From the NCBI GenBank assembly GCA_038380435.1, contig JAWZYU010000010.1, positions 39,776,135 to 39,840,134 on the forward strand: a stretch of 64,000 nucleotides of DNA, in the 5' to 3' direction. A model generated the notes under the pieces. The model ran no database searches. It was not told the DNA's origin and was given only the letters and a program-made list of their open reading frames with translations. This DNA is from Ryuthela nishihirai. Lineage: Eukaryota; Arthropoda; Arachnida; Araneae; Heptathelidae. Both the position numbers and the translations under genes were made by a program. Shown piece after piece: positions 22,564 to 34,339 of this stretch; position 1 is the stretch's first letter; each line of letters starts with the position of its first letter.

Positions 22564-24084
22564 CAATTTGGACAGATATCGAGTCACGATTATTCTCAAG
22601 ATATAGTTAACTAAATGTCGCTTCTGCAGTGGTGTTTACATCAGTTTTCTAATTTGCGAATTTCTTAGAACTTAGCCATACCATATTTTTTTACTGCATC
22701 ACATTTGCCATGTTCTACAAATTGATCTTTATAATAATTGTTTTATGAGCAAACGAGATCTAGTTCATCCATTATTTCTGCAAGGAAGAGTGAATCACAA
22801 ATTCAACTTTTCTTAGCAGAACATTTTGAATTCAATACAGTTCCTTCATAATGCTGCAGTAAGGGAAATGAAGTTATCGACACTTTCAAAACACAAAAAC
22901 GTATTATGTTAAACTACAGTAAATCAAAATTTCCTCCATGGTTATTTAACTCATATTATTGTAAATAACTTGCGAAAGTTTCTGATATTATGAATCTTTT
23001 TTTATGTTTTTTGAGATATGCCACTTTAAGATTTTGCATATTTTCAATGTTTGCAAACTTTTTGGAGCACATATATTCAATATACTAAAGCGCATTTTTG
23101 ATGCAGAAGATGACTACATTAAGTGTCAAAAATCCATAATTATTTGCAAAGTGTTGCTAGAATTTGAACTGTAACTGTCTCGACTAGAATTCGAGAAAAA
23201 TTCCATTTTAAACCTTATTTTTACTATTTTGCATAAATTTTCTATTAACGGCAAAAGAACCAAATAGCTTAGATATATGTATATTTAAAATAAATTAATT
23301 TATATAAAAAATAAATGAAAAAGATTTAATAAATAGTTTTTGAAATATTTGGAATAGTAGGAACAGTTCCTTCGAAATATTCAAACACCGAAAAAATATT
23401 AAACTAAAAACACATCAAAGTTTTTTTCAATAGCTTTTTAAGTCAAGTTTTTATCTTTAATTTGCGAAAGTTTCGGGTTTTTTTTACTATGGTTTTCATT
23501 TTTATTTAATGATTTTTAAAATATGGCATTTTTTGAAGTTTTTCTTTTTTTTTTCAAAATTTTATTACGAATTTTTTTGGGAATTTTTTAATATTTAATG
23601 TATTAAAGCGAAAACTTTTGTATGGAGAGACGACAGCGTAAGGTATAAAATATTATAATTGTCTTTAGGGTGTTTCAGAATTTGAACTGTAACATGAACA
23701 AAAAATCGAAAAAAATATCTTTTAAAATCGAAAAAAAAATATTGGTGATTTTTTCATAAAGTTTCTATTAGCGATAAACTGATTACTTCCAGATGTGTGT
23801 AATATGCATTTTAAATAAAAAAAAATTAAAAAGGTTGAATAGATAATGTTTGAAATATTAGGAGTGCGACACATATCGTTTTAGACCCATTATTTTCCAG
23901 TGGCCATAACTTTTGAAAAACATTTTTTTCTCCAAAGCAGATGATATTCCGATGTTCTTACTAAGAATAGTCTCACATATATTTTATTCCAATATAATAC
24001 GCCAGGGTCACCTATACTCGCTACCTCATTTGAGATGGAATGGTTCCTTAATTCAATCATCTTTGCTTTTTTTTCGCCGTATTT

Positions 24085-24212
24085 TTAATCTTCCTTATTA
24101 CCAAGGCCGGAGCTCTGAGACTCCGTCAAACGAAAAACGTCCAATTTTGAATATTAATCGGCGTTTGGGAAGGCCAGAAATATTTGGAGTACCCTACGAA
24201 GATCCTTCTACG
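24085..24212 (+). other. Unassigned short open frame beyond the foldback
   Basis: A frame ending in a TAG near 24212 reads a hydrophilic peptide (PYYQGRSSETPSNEKRPILN, then INRRLGRPEIFGVPYEDPST). It lies outside the repeats and follows a pyrimidine-rich stretch ending in AG. It could be a terminal exon, but I recognise no family and the splice reading is speculative. Confidence 0.2.
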
Positions 24213-24411
24213 TAGAAAAAACATTAAGAACATACATTATATGGATAAAAAGGTGAGAAGAAACGTTTCTGGAGTAAAGAGGAAATCAAGGACAAATGAA
24301 ATTGTGGGTTAATGCAAAAGAATACAGGTGCAAAATTCAAAATGTCCATTTCAATGAAAAACCTTTGTTTCGCTGTAATATCAACTAACACTGCAAGCGT
24401 TTGGTTATTTT

Positions 24412-25110
24412 TACTTCTGAGCTACATTTTTTCTCCCACAGCAGACTAAATGGCCAAGTCACAAGGACTCCAAAAAGTCTGAGTTGAAAAGGAGAAGGGT
24501 TGGGTTGTTTTACCTCTGAGCGGCACTTTTTTGCACACCATGGGCTAAATGGCCAGGTCACAAGGACCCCGAAGGCTCAGAGAAGGTTGGGGGAGGGGAC
24601 CCACTGGAACAGCTGTTGGGAAACAGATGGTAGCCTCCCGTCAAGGCCATCCACCGTGTTCTTTAACGTGCACAGGGTATGGCTCTCCCGCACACGGCGC
24701 CATGGCTTAACGTCCCATCCGACGGACGGCGGCCTTTCCTAGCCCATCGGTGTCCCCTACTGACCGTGGGCAGGGCGGGGGATTTTGCGGAGATAAATCT
24801 CAACGCTGTCCCAGCTGGAACTCGAACCTGGGAACTACAGATTACGAGCCTGGCGCGCTACCGACTAAGCCACCCCCGCCCCAAAAGGAGAAGGAAATCC
24901 ACTAGAAAGCTATTACGAAACAGATGGAAGTCACCTCCTATCAGGGTAATCCAACACGCTCTTTAGCTTTCACAGATATGGCTTTGCTGCATACAAAGTC
25001 GGTCTAATATCCCATCCGATGGACGGCGGTTTTCACAAGACCGTCTCTGTCACCTCTCTCAGAGGATAGGGTAAAGTTTACCGGAGATTACTAGTCTGGG
25101 GCGCGCTCTT
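24412..25110 (-). repeat. Old SINE-A copy split by a young SINE-A
   Basis: Diverged SINE-A sequence at 24412-24498 (ACTTCTGAGCTACATTTTTT) resumes at 24883-25110 (CATCCGATGGACGGCGGTTT and later head sequence). The young copy lies between. Confidence 0.85.
24487..24894 (-). repeat. Young SINE-A with perfect 12-bp TSD
   Basis: A full-length reverse copy (24499-24882) flanked by AAAAGGAGAAGG. It is nested in the older copy of the same family and orientation. Confidence 0.95.
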
Positions 25111-25437
25111 ATGAAACGTTACCGCGAAAATTGCCTTGACCACTAACGCAACAAGGATGAAGGAAGGCAAGGCAAAATATTTTAGTGAAATGTTTATTCT
25201 CAAACAATCTAATATAGATTAATAAAATATAAATTAATCAGTACCAAAAGAAGTAAAGAACAAATTATTAATCCAATTATTGATGCTGCATGTAGTCATT
25301 CACATTTTTGTAATATGTAGTCTGATTGGTTCGATTGTATTTTTTGTCTCTGGGCGACATGGTTTTACTACAAAAGCGATTAACTGGGTAAGTATTTCAT
25401 TTTTGTAACGAAGTTTGAAAAACTATTGGTTTAAATT
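25111..25437. other. Unassigned interval
   Basis: AT-rich and without recognisable elements. Confidence 0.4.
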
Positions 25438-26030
25438 TGAGCCTCGGTGGCGAAGTGGCATTTCTTTGGCTCACACTGACACTACGACTGCCGGAGTACG
25501 GGTTCGAGTCCCTGGCTGCCATAGTTGTGTGCTGCCAGCTCTAACTGAGGCAGTTGGGTTGTTTTACCTCTGAGCGGCACTTTTTGCACACAATGGGCTA
25601 AATCGCCTAGTCACATGGACCCAAGGGAGCAGAGATGATTGGGGTAAGAGTGCCCACTGGACAGGCGTTACGAGACAGATGGAATCCTTTTGTGCAGCCA
25701 CCCAGCGTGTTCTTTAAAGTGCACAGGGTATGGCTCTCCCACACACGGGGGCCACGGCTTTACGTCCCATCCTGCGGGAGGCTGTCTTACCAAGTCATCG
25801 GTGTCCCAATCGGCAGAGATAAATCTCAACTCTAGCACAGCTCGCACTCGAACTTGAGAACTTCAGATTACGAGCGTAGAGCGCTACCGACTGAGTCAAC
25901 TCTCACTTTAACTGAAACAGTGGTCACAAGTGACTTTGGTCTTATTGGGTATGTCCTTGTATTAGAAAGCATGTACTACTACGGTAAAGGAAGTCAAAAG
26001 GTTGCTGTAATCAGTGGTTTCGCATCCACG
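25438..26030 (+). repeat. SINE-C copy split by SINE-A
   Basis: A tRNA-like head (GCCTCGGTGGCGAAGTGGCA, B box GGGTTCGAGTCCC) starts the copy at 25438-25553. The body resumes after the inserted SINE-A at about 25904 (TAACTGAAACAGTGGTCACA, GACTTTGGTCTTATTGGGTA). The body blocks match 63640-63785 and 4540-4665. Confidence 0.75.
25554..25903 (-). repeat. SINE-A copy inside SINE-C
   Basis: A diverged reverse copy. The flanks (TAACTGAGGCAGT on the left, TAACTGAAACAGT on the right) are a TSD with two mismatches. This is consistent with an older insertion into the SINE-C body. Confidence 0.9.
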
Positions 26031-26138
26031 AAAGTAATCCTCTATGCTTAAAAAAAACATTCCCACCAAATGGAGGAGATGGACAAAGCCATTTTCTAAT
26101 AAATGTCCAGGTACATCCTTCTCCTACTCACTTCTGAA

Positions 26139-26479
26139 CCTTGGGATCTTAGGTTCGAGTCCCAGCTGGATCAGCGTTGAGATTTATCTCCGCAAAATTC
26201 CCCGCCCTACCCACGGTCTGTAGGGGACACCGATGGGCTTGAAAAGGCCGCCGTCCGTCGGATGGGATGTTAAGCCGTGGCACCGTGTGCACGTTAAAGA
26301 ACACGCTGGATGGCCTTGACGGGGGAGCTACCATCTGTCGCCCAACAGCTGTTCCAGTGGGTCCCCTCCCCCAACCTTCTCTGAGCCTTCGGGGTCCATG
26401 TGACCTGGCCATTTAGCCCATGGTGTGCAAAAAAGTGCCGCTCAGAGGTAAAACAATCCAATCCAATCCTTGGGATCTT
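26139..26479 (+). repeat. 5'-truncated SINE-A with perfect 12-bp TSD
   Basis: The copy (26151-26467) begins at the B box and lacks the A-box half, yet is bounded by CCTTGGGATCTT at 26139-26150 and 26468-26479. The truncation therefore happened at insertion, as expected when LINE machinery stops early. Confidence 0.95.
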
Positions 26480-27362
26480 TGCAACCTTTCTATTTGGACT
26501 TGGAAAACAAAGATGGCTGCAACCCAGAAATAAAAGCAAATAAGCCCAGTCTCCAGGCATTCTTGAAATAACACTCGAAACACTACAGAAGTTTTAAAGA
26601 AAATTTATTTGCATACTCAGCTGTTTTAATTAAAAAGTTTTTTCTACTCACAGACTCCAATTAAGAATTAATTATTTGCATTTCGTTGGCTTTTGTAAAC
26701 TAGACAAGATCCTCAACCTTGTGTTGTCATCTGTTCCATCTCTTTCTTACTTCTTTATCTCAATGCGATGATCAAGAATTTGCACCCGGACAGCAACTGC
26801 AAGATTTCTCTTCCAGCTCCGAATTTAAACCGCAGCCAGTTGTATTGAAACAGTCATCCAGCTGGGATTGAAAGCTGGAGAAGAGACAGACGACGAACAG
26901 AAAGCCGAGCCACCGTAAAATACGTAACTCAGCAATTTTCGCAGAGGAGGCGTTATAATTGGTCGGTTGTTAAGTGCGGAATAATAACTGCCGCTGAGTA
27001 TAACTTGTGTAAAGAGTTATTATCTCGGAATGCTCGCGGCATATGAAATGATCGATTATCAAAGAGGATTAGCAACGAGTCTCCCTCGAGACATGGCGAA
27101 AGGGAAATCGACCGCGAATCAGGCACAACGATAATATCATGCTCACTGCCTTATGAAAATTTCATTACAGGAGCATAATGGGACGACTTTAAATCTGTGG
27201 TCACGTGCGCAGGAGAGCCATAATACATAGACTAGGAGCATATCAAAAAAGGCTCTATGGACTTGACTGCAGATATATCAAAAGTGAGTTTTCTACCTCA
27301 CTTTTTTCCCAATCTTGGGATTCATGGGATTCTTTTGTGAAGATAAATTAGGCACATAAGAA
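26480..27362. other. Unassigned interval
   Basis: Less AT-rich than its surroundings around 26760-27120, but no domain or repeat could be recognised. Confidence 0.4.
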
Positions 27363-27692
27363 TGGGTTGTTTTACCTCTGAGCAGCACTTTTTTTGCACA
27401 CTATGGGCTAAATGGCCAGGTCACATGGACCCCGAAGGCTCAGAGAAGGTTGGGGGAGGGGACCCACTGGAATAGCTGTTAAGAGACAGATGGTAGCCTC
27501 CCGTCAAAGCCATCCAGCGTGTTCTTTAACGTGCACAGGGTATGGCTCTCCCGCACACGGGGCCACGGCTTAACGTCCCATCCGACGGACGGCGGTCTTC
27601 CCAAGCCCATCGGTGTCCTCTACTGACCGTGGGCAGGGCGGAGAATTTTGTGGAGATAAATCTCAACGCTGACCTGGGACTCGAACCTGGGA
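27363..27692 (-). repeat. SINE-A copy, head truncated
   Basis: Tail on the left. The match stops just after the B box (ACTCGAACCTGGGAAT), leaving out the A-box end. The TSD is unclear. Confidence 0.9.
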
Positions 27693-28183
27693 ATAAGCTT
27701 TATGCATTTTTGAGAGCAGAAAGTCGTTATCATTCGCACCAAACTGAACATCATCCAGCATAGAAGTTAACATGCATAAATTAGACTGTTGTGGAAATAA
27801 AAGCACCTATCGCACTACAAAAAAATTCGAAAATATTGAACCATAAACATCCCGCATTAAACATGAATAAAATAAATGTGCCTTATATAAAAAGAACCAC
27901 GAGGCTTACTTAATTCCACTATCGTGTGTTGCCATTTCCGGATATAAAAATATTCATTTGTTAAAAAAAAGATGTTTCAGGCGTTTTCTCATTTCATATA
28001 TGGATTGAGATTAGCAATTTGATGACAGAAAATTTCTTGGATTTAAGACATCCTTTAACCAAAAACATTAGGCTGTCAATGTAGACTTCATTACGCGATT
28101 TAAAAAAATAAACTTTATTAAATATTGGTTCACAAAAATAAAATCCTATTGTCAAAGATGCATAATTGGTGATTATTTGGATT
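27693..28183. other. Unassigned AT-rich interval
   Basis: No gene or repeat recognised. Confidence 0.4.
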
Positions 28184-28247
28184 GTTTTATATGTGAGCAT
28201 CATTTGTGTGCACACAATTAACCAAATGATAAGGTCACAAGGACTCC

Positions 28248-28655
28248 AAGAGCTCCGGGGGACGGGGGTGGCTCAGTCGGTAGCGCGCCAGGCTCGTAAT
28301 CTGTAGTTCCCAGGTTCGAGTCCCAGCTGGGTCAGCGTCGAGATTTATCTCCGCAAAATTTCCCCGCCCTGCCCACGGTCAGTAGGGGACATCGATGGGC
28401 TTGAAAAGGCCGCCGTCCGTCGGATGGAACGTTAAGCCGTGGCCCCGTGTGCGGGAGAGACATACCCTGTGCACGTTAAAGAACACGCTGGATGGCCTTG
28501 ACGGGAGGCTACCATCTGTCTCCCAACAGCTGTTCCAGTGGGTCCCCTCCCTAACCTTCTCTGAGCCTTCGGGGTCCTTGTGGCCTGACCATTTAGCCCA
28601 TGGTGTGCAAAAAAAGTGCCGCTCAGAGGTAAAACAACCCAACCCAAGAGCTCCG
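28248..28655 (+). repeat. Young SINE-A with perfect 10-bp TSD
   Basis: A full-length forward copy (28258-28645) flanked by AAGAGCTCCG. The TSD copies are both part of the older reverse SINE-A. Confidence 0.95.
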
Positions 28656-28789
28656 AGATATTTGAGGAACAGGATACACTGACAGCCGTTGCAAGAGAGA
28701 TGGAAGCCTCTCCTCAAAGCCATCCAGCGTGTTCTTTAAACTGCACAGAGTATAACTCTCCTACACACGGATCAAGGGTTTTGTCCCAA

Positions 28790-29193
28790 GCAAAGGAGGA
28801 GGGGGTGGTGGCTCAGTCGGTAGCGCGTAAGGCTCGCAATCTGTAGTTCCCAGATTCGAGTTCCAGCTGGGTCAGTGTCGAGATTTATCTCCGCAAAATT
28901 CCCCGCCCTGCCCACGGTCAGTAAGGGACACCAATGGGCTTGGAAAGGCCACCGTCCATCGGATGGGACGTTCAGCCGTGGTTCCGTGTGAGGGAGAGCC
29001 ATATTCTGCGCACGTTAAAGAACACGCTGGATGGCCTTGACGGGAGGCTACCATCTGCCTCCCAACAGCTGTTCCAGTGGGTCCCCTCCCCCAACCTTCT
29101 CTGAGCCTTCGGGGTCCATGTGACCTGGCCATTTAGCCCAAAGTGTGCAAAAAAGTGCTGCTCAGAGGTAAAACAACCCAACCCATGCAAGGA
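28790..29193 (+). repeat. Second young SINE-A in the same host SINE
   Basis: A full-length forward copy (about 28798-29186). The flanks GCAAAGGA and GCAAGGA form a slightly imperfect TSD. Confidence 0.9.
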
Positions 29194-29220
29194 TGGAGGT
29201 CTTTCCAACCCGAAAGGTGT

Positions 29221-29669
29221 GATGAGAGATCGGCTCTATGCTAGGTGATGATTATTTTGTGTTCCCTCATCATTAGCCACGAAGAGATCATCTGAACAGG
29301 AACCGACTCCATATCATTTGGACATGAGTAGTGGTCTGGACTCTTTACTGTTGACAGATTTCCATCCCTACTGAAGGCTCCCTTTGATATGGAGAGAACA
29401 AGATATAAGACATCGTCTCCCAAATATACTGGAAAGGGATACCTGTGGTGATGGCAGAGCATAGTTTGGGAGGAATAACATTGGGCGGCTGCACAAACTT
29501 CTATGTAAAATACTTCCTGCCAGTGCCATGACTGCTCGGAGATGTAGGGATGAGGTCTTAGATCACTATGTGTGATCCTAAGTGGGTGCTGGAGGGAAGA
29601 ATTTCTGCATACAGGAAAATAACGCGTCCCCCCGTTGAGTCTGATTGGACGACCATTTTCTCGAAGAGA
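29221..29669. other. Unassigned interval
   Basis: No gene or repeat recognised. It leads into the 26-bp array. Confidence 0.4.
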
Positions 29670-30535
29670 ACACTATTACACATATGGTACTATGAACACT
29701 AACAGACATATGGCGCTATGAACACTATCAGACATATGACACTATGAACATTATCGGACATATGGCACTATGGACATTATCGGACATATGCTACTATGGA
29801 CACTATAAGACATATGACACTATGAACACTATCAGACATATGCTACTATGGACATTATCAGGCATATGGGACTATGAATACTATCAGACATATGGCATTA
29901 TGGACACTATCAGACATATGCTACTAAGGACACTATCAGAAATATAGCACTATGAACACTATCAGACATATGCATTATGGACACTATCAGACATATGGCA
30001 CTGTGGAAACTATCAGACATATGGCACTGTGGAAACTATCAGACATATGGCATTATGAACACTATCAGACATATGGCACTATGAACACTATCAGATATAT
30101 GCTACTATGGACATTATCAGGCATATGGGACTATGAATACTATCAGACATATGCTACTAAGGACACTATCAGAAATATAGCACTATGAACGCTATCAGAC
30201 ATATGGCATTATGGACACTATCAGACACATGGCCCTGTGGACGCTATCACACGTATGGCACTGTGGAAACTATCAGATATATGGCACTATGAACACTATC
30301 AGATATATGCTACTATGGACACTATCAGACATATGGCAACATCGACACTATCAGATATATGATACTGTGGACACTATCAGACATATGGCAACATCGACAC
30401 TATCAGATATATGATACTGTGGACACTATCAGACATAAGGCTTTATGGACACTATCAGACATATGACACTATGAATACTATCGGACATATGGTTTTATGG
30501 ACACTATCAGACATATGGCACTAAGAACACTATCA
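29670..30535 (+). repeat. 26-bp minisatellite, ~33 copies
   Basis: The unit is ACACTATCAGACATATGGCA followed by CTATGA, with recurring variants (CTACTATGG, AACATCG, TTTTATGG). Because 26 is not a multiple of three, three units make a 26-residue peptide repeat, which explains the long open frames (HYQTYGTMNTIRHMAL...). A block of several variant units is repeated: about 29840-29960 recurs near 30095-30205. This points to larger-scale duplication within the array. Confidence 0.95.
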
Positions 30536-31396
30536 GTCGGTTCTCACAGCCTCAGTCCGATTGCGCATGCTAGGGGAGGTGCTCTTAACCAGAAATGCTC
30601 GCATCCCCATGGGATGAGAGAAGAATATTTGGAAATCGAACTTTTTCATTTCACTTATTTCCCAAAACAAACAAACAAGGAATCCTGTAAATGGGACTAG
30701 GAGGCTTCTCTACATCGTTGAAAAAGGTGTGGGACCTGAGAAACTTTAAAACCCCTACTCTAGGGAGACATTTTACTGACCTCAACCTGCCTCCCGATAC
30801 CCACCGGTGGTGGTGAATGGTGGAGTAATGAGCATCAGTACTAAAACAGCTAGCAGACAATCTCACTAACAGCATGAGGGAGTTGCTGGAGGAGTGGCCA
30901 CACTCTGTAAAAAAACCACTTTCCTATTTCGTTTGAGATATCACTTTCAACCCTATTTCTTCATGTGCCATTTATTTCAATAAATTGTTTTTCACATCAC
31001 CTGTGGCGATTTTTATACATCTTATAACATATTGCTTTTAAAATTTGTTCTGCAAATCCGTAAGGTTTTCAAGACATTAAAAATATCAACGTTTTCCTTA
31101 ATTTCTGGAAACCAGAGCATATGGAATTTATTTTATCGTTTCATGTCCTATTTTCACAGAGGGAAAAGCACTGATAAAAAGTGTGAAGATTTTATATTAA
31201 ATCTTCATTGCTTTAGTGCAATGAAAAGTCAGGTTCGAATTTCACAATAAACAATTATGTTCTCGTTTCTCCTGCGTGAGTCTGGTCTGCCTGACAAGTG
31301 TTCTTATGACAATATCTGCTGAGGTATGACCTTCCCAGCAGGTCTTCGCCAAGACGATTTCTACTTCGATTCGATCTTCCTAACAACTTCTTTATG
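30536..31396. other. Unassigned interval
   Basis: No gene or repeat family recognised. Confidence 0.4.
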
Positions 31397-31810
31397 ACGA
31401 ATTACATTTGGGGAGGGGGTGGCTCAGTGGGTAGCGCGCCAGGCTCGTAATCTGTAGTTCCCAGGTTCGAGTCCCAGCTGGATCAGCGCTGAGATTTATC
31501 TCCGCAAATTCCCTGCCCTGCCCACGGTCAGTAGGGGACACCAATGGGCTTGGAAAGGCCGCCGTCCGTCGGATGGGACGTTAGGCCGTGGCCCCGTGTG
31601 CGGGAGAGCTGCACATACCCTGTGCACGTTAAAGAACACGCTGGATGGCCTTGACGGGAGGCTATCATCTGTCTCCCAACAGCTTCCAGTGGGTCCCCTC
31701 CCCTAACCTTCTCTGAGCCTTCGGGGTCCATGTGACCTGGCCATTTAGCCCATGGTGTGCAAAAAAGTGCCGCTCAGAGGTAAAACAACCCAACCCAACG
31801 AATTACATTT
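31397..31810 (+). repeat. SINE-A copy with perfect 13-bp TSD
   Basis: A full-length forward copy (31410-31797) flanked by ACGAATTACATTT on both sides. Confidence 0.95.
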
Positions 31811-33568
31811 ACAACACAAGACCTTGGTGGTAAGTGGGCTACCTGGGAAACTTTTCTTTTTTTTACTCAAAATCACTCCTTCGTATTTCCTGATATTCGT
31901 CCCTTCAGAAAAATGAAGGAGGGATTTTGGGTGGAGCGCGTGGCGTGAAGGAATCAATTGCACGCTAAAAACCTATCGAATAACTTTGAGGCAGAATGCC
32001 ACCTACGTCTGTCCATTGTATTTATTTTCCTCAATTCTATCTGGATTCTTGGGATCTTTCATTCTTTTCCATTTAGTCACTTTTTCATCCAAAAAGTGCA
32101 GCCTCATGGTGAAATATAAGCATCACCTATGAGGACACACTATATAGTAATAGCCAGTTATGTCATGGGAGACGTAACAAGACATTACTACAATAATCCA
32201 TCTGCTTATGATACTCTGTTGCCTGTCAGTTTTAAAAGGGCAATAAGGCATTGCATTTCTTAAATGTACGTGAATCCCATGGTAATAGCCGAAGCGTAGC
32301 AACATCAAGTGGAGCGATCTCCTAGACACATTACAAGACTTCGATTTCGAAAATCCGAGACGTTAAGAAAGAAGTTTTTGCCTTTTCTTAAATCTATGAG
32401 TGAACATCAACTGACACTGATGCGAGTTTTTTTTAAATCCTCTCTTTTACATCTTTCCTCACAGTATCAATTTAAAATATGAGTGGCTACTAACCTTTTA
32501 AGCATGAAGATAAAAATCTTGGAATGATTAAAATATAATCAACTCTTATGAGAACCAAAGGTAGAAACCTTTGCGACATCCATGCTTCTTCTTCCACTTT
32601 ATAAATGCGTCACCATTTCAATTTCACCCTTCGCGTAAAAATGCCGAACTTTACTCCTACGAACATCAGAAAACGACAAAGACACGACTCTGTGTCGCTT
32701 GGCAGTGCACCCCTTCTCTAACAACGTAAAAGGAAACGATCCAGCCACTTTTTAAACTGCGTCATCTACCTCTGCAACCTAATGACATGTGACTGCTGTC
32801 ACATCCCTTGCCTCTCGCGAGATCTCTCATCTGACAACCGAGTGTCAGTCTACTCCTAGTAACGGCGTTTTTCACTTCGGGGAGAGGAGAGGGATGCTCC
32901 GCGAAGACGTCACTCCGCAGCCCTGGCTGCCTCTCCGATTATTATCTCGTGCAAGAGTGTCGCAGGCAATAGCTAGAGACATCTAAACTTCTTTTTCTCT
33001 CTCTCCTCTAAGCTCTGATGTTTTTTTTCCCCTTTCCTTCGCTTCCTGAATAATTTTGAAATATCTTGATGAGATAGAGGAGGAAGAAATAGGGATAAAA
33101 ACTACCTAAGATTCGACTTAAAGACTGTGAAATACGAATAAGTCTCTGTGAGATGATGAATGATTGATACTTTCATTCCGGCTAATGACAGATTCTGAAT
33201 TTCCAAAACTCTTTTCCTTTGGTTCTCATTTCCATTTTTCATCATTACATGAAAAGAGTTGCAGATTTTCATCCATCATCGTGATATTTGCACGAAACTC
33301 TGCTAGGCATTGGCAATTTGTTCTGTTCTAGACACAATTATTTCCTTTCGTAAGACATGGATTCTTTTGACTGTTGAAAAACTCTTTCTGCCCAATTTGT
33401 AAAAAGGAAAGGTCATCAAGACGCCAACAATTTTTTTTTTGAATATAGACTAAGGAGACAAGTTGAGGAACTACTATTCAAAGAATCTCCTTACTTTTAT
33501 TGAAGCATATACGGTATATTATGAAAATAAAAATAAATATACAGTATATTAATTCATATCAATGTTGA
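31811..33568. other. Unassigned interval, single-copy in this window
   Basis: No repeat family from elsewhere in the window occurs here. Around 32780-33000 the base composition is more GC-balanced, with a 65-codon open frame, but no domain can be named. Confidence 0.4.
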
Positions 33569-34335
33569 GAAAGGGATCGGCTCAGTCGGTAAGGCATCAA
33601 GCTCATAGTCTGCAGTTCCCAGGTTGTTGGGTTGGGTTGTTTTACCTCTGAGCGGCACTTTTTTGCACACCATGGGCTAAATGGCCAGGTCACAAGGACC
33701 CAGAAGGCTCAGAGAAGGTTGGGGGAGGGGACCCACTGGAACAGCTGTTGGGAGACAGATGGTAGCCTCCCGTCAAGGCCATCCAGCGTGTTCTTTAACG
33801 TGCACAGGGTATGACTCTCTCGCACACGGGGCCAGGGCTTAACGTCCCATCCGACGGACGGCGGCCTTTCCAAGCCATCGGTGTCCCCTACTGACCGTGG
33901 GCAGGGCGGGGAATTTTGCGGAGATAAATCTCAACGCTGACCCAGCTGGGACTCGAACCTGGGAACTACAGATTACGAGCCTGGAGCGCTACCGACTAAG
34001 CCACCCCCACCCCTCAGTTCCCAGGTTCCAGTCTCCCCTGTGAGTTGGAAATTTTCTCCTTTAACTCCAATTATGCTCTTGACGAGAGAGGAGACATTGA
34101 TGATCTCGGAAAGGCTGTCGTACTTCGTATAGGACATAAAGCAGTAGTTCCACGTGGAGGAAGCCATACCCTGTGCAACGTTAAAGAACACATTGAGTGA
34201 ACATGACGGTAGGCTTCCAACTGTCTCCAAACAGCTGCCCAGTAAATCCGTTTACAAAATCTTTTCTGAGCTCTTTGGAATCCTAGTGGCCTCTCCATTT
34301 AGCCCACTGTATTGAAAAAAGGGCACTTCACCCCA
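33569..34335 (+). repeat. Old SINE-A copy split by a young reverse SINE-A
   Basis: Diverged forward SINE-A head (ATCGGCTCAGTCGGTAAGGC) at 33569-33625 continues at 34015-34335 (CATACCCTGTGCAACGTTAA, ACAGCTGCCCAG, CCATTTAGCCC). Confidence 0.85.
33613..34027 (-). repeat. Young SINE-A with perfect 13-bp TSD
   Basis: A full-length reverse copy (33626-34014) flanked by CAGTTCCCAGGTT. The target lies in the B-box region of the older SINE. Confidence 0.95.
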
Positions 34336-34339
34336 ATCC

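Larger units (their letters stand above)
19694..24020. mobile_element. Giant foldback structure with tandem units in its arms
   Basis: A large imperfect palindrome. The left arm (about 19767-20700 plus 21283-21598) is matched in reverse order and orientation by the right arm (about 21884-22135 plus 22880-23950). Landmarks in both arms include a CACGTGT/CTCCTAAT block, ACATTACAGTTTAAATTCTG blocks, a TTTCGCAAATTAAAG block and AATTTTNATNTANTGTAGTT. Each outer arm contains two tandem units of about 0.5 kb. A family-F foldback (20719-21283) interrupts the left arm, and a SINE-A copy (22168-22553) the right. No transposase is visible. Drosophila FB elements and Galileo also have long arms with tandem repeats; homology to them is not claimed. 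Confidence 0.75.
28184..29220 (-). repeat. Old SINE-A copy carrying two young insertions
   Basis: Diverged reverse SINE-A pieces lie at about 28184-28257, 28646-28797 and 29187-29220. Joined, they keep SINE-A order: tail, CAAAGCCATCCAGCGTGTTC, CACGGATCAAGGGTT, then GTCTTTCCAACCC. Two forward copies interrupt it. Confidence 0.85.

Noticed and set aside
31787..31797. Interstitial telomere-like CAACCCAACCC
   Set aside because: It is the fixed tail of SINE-A copies and only one or two units long.
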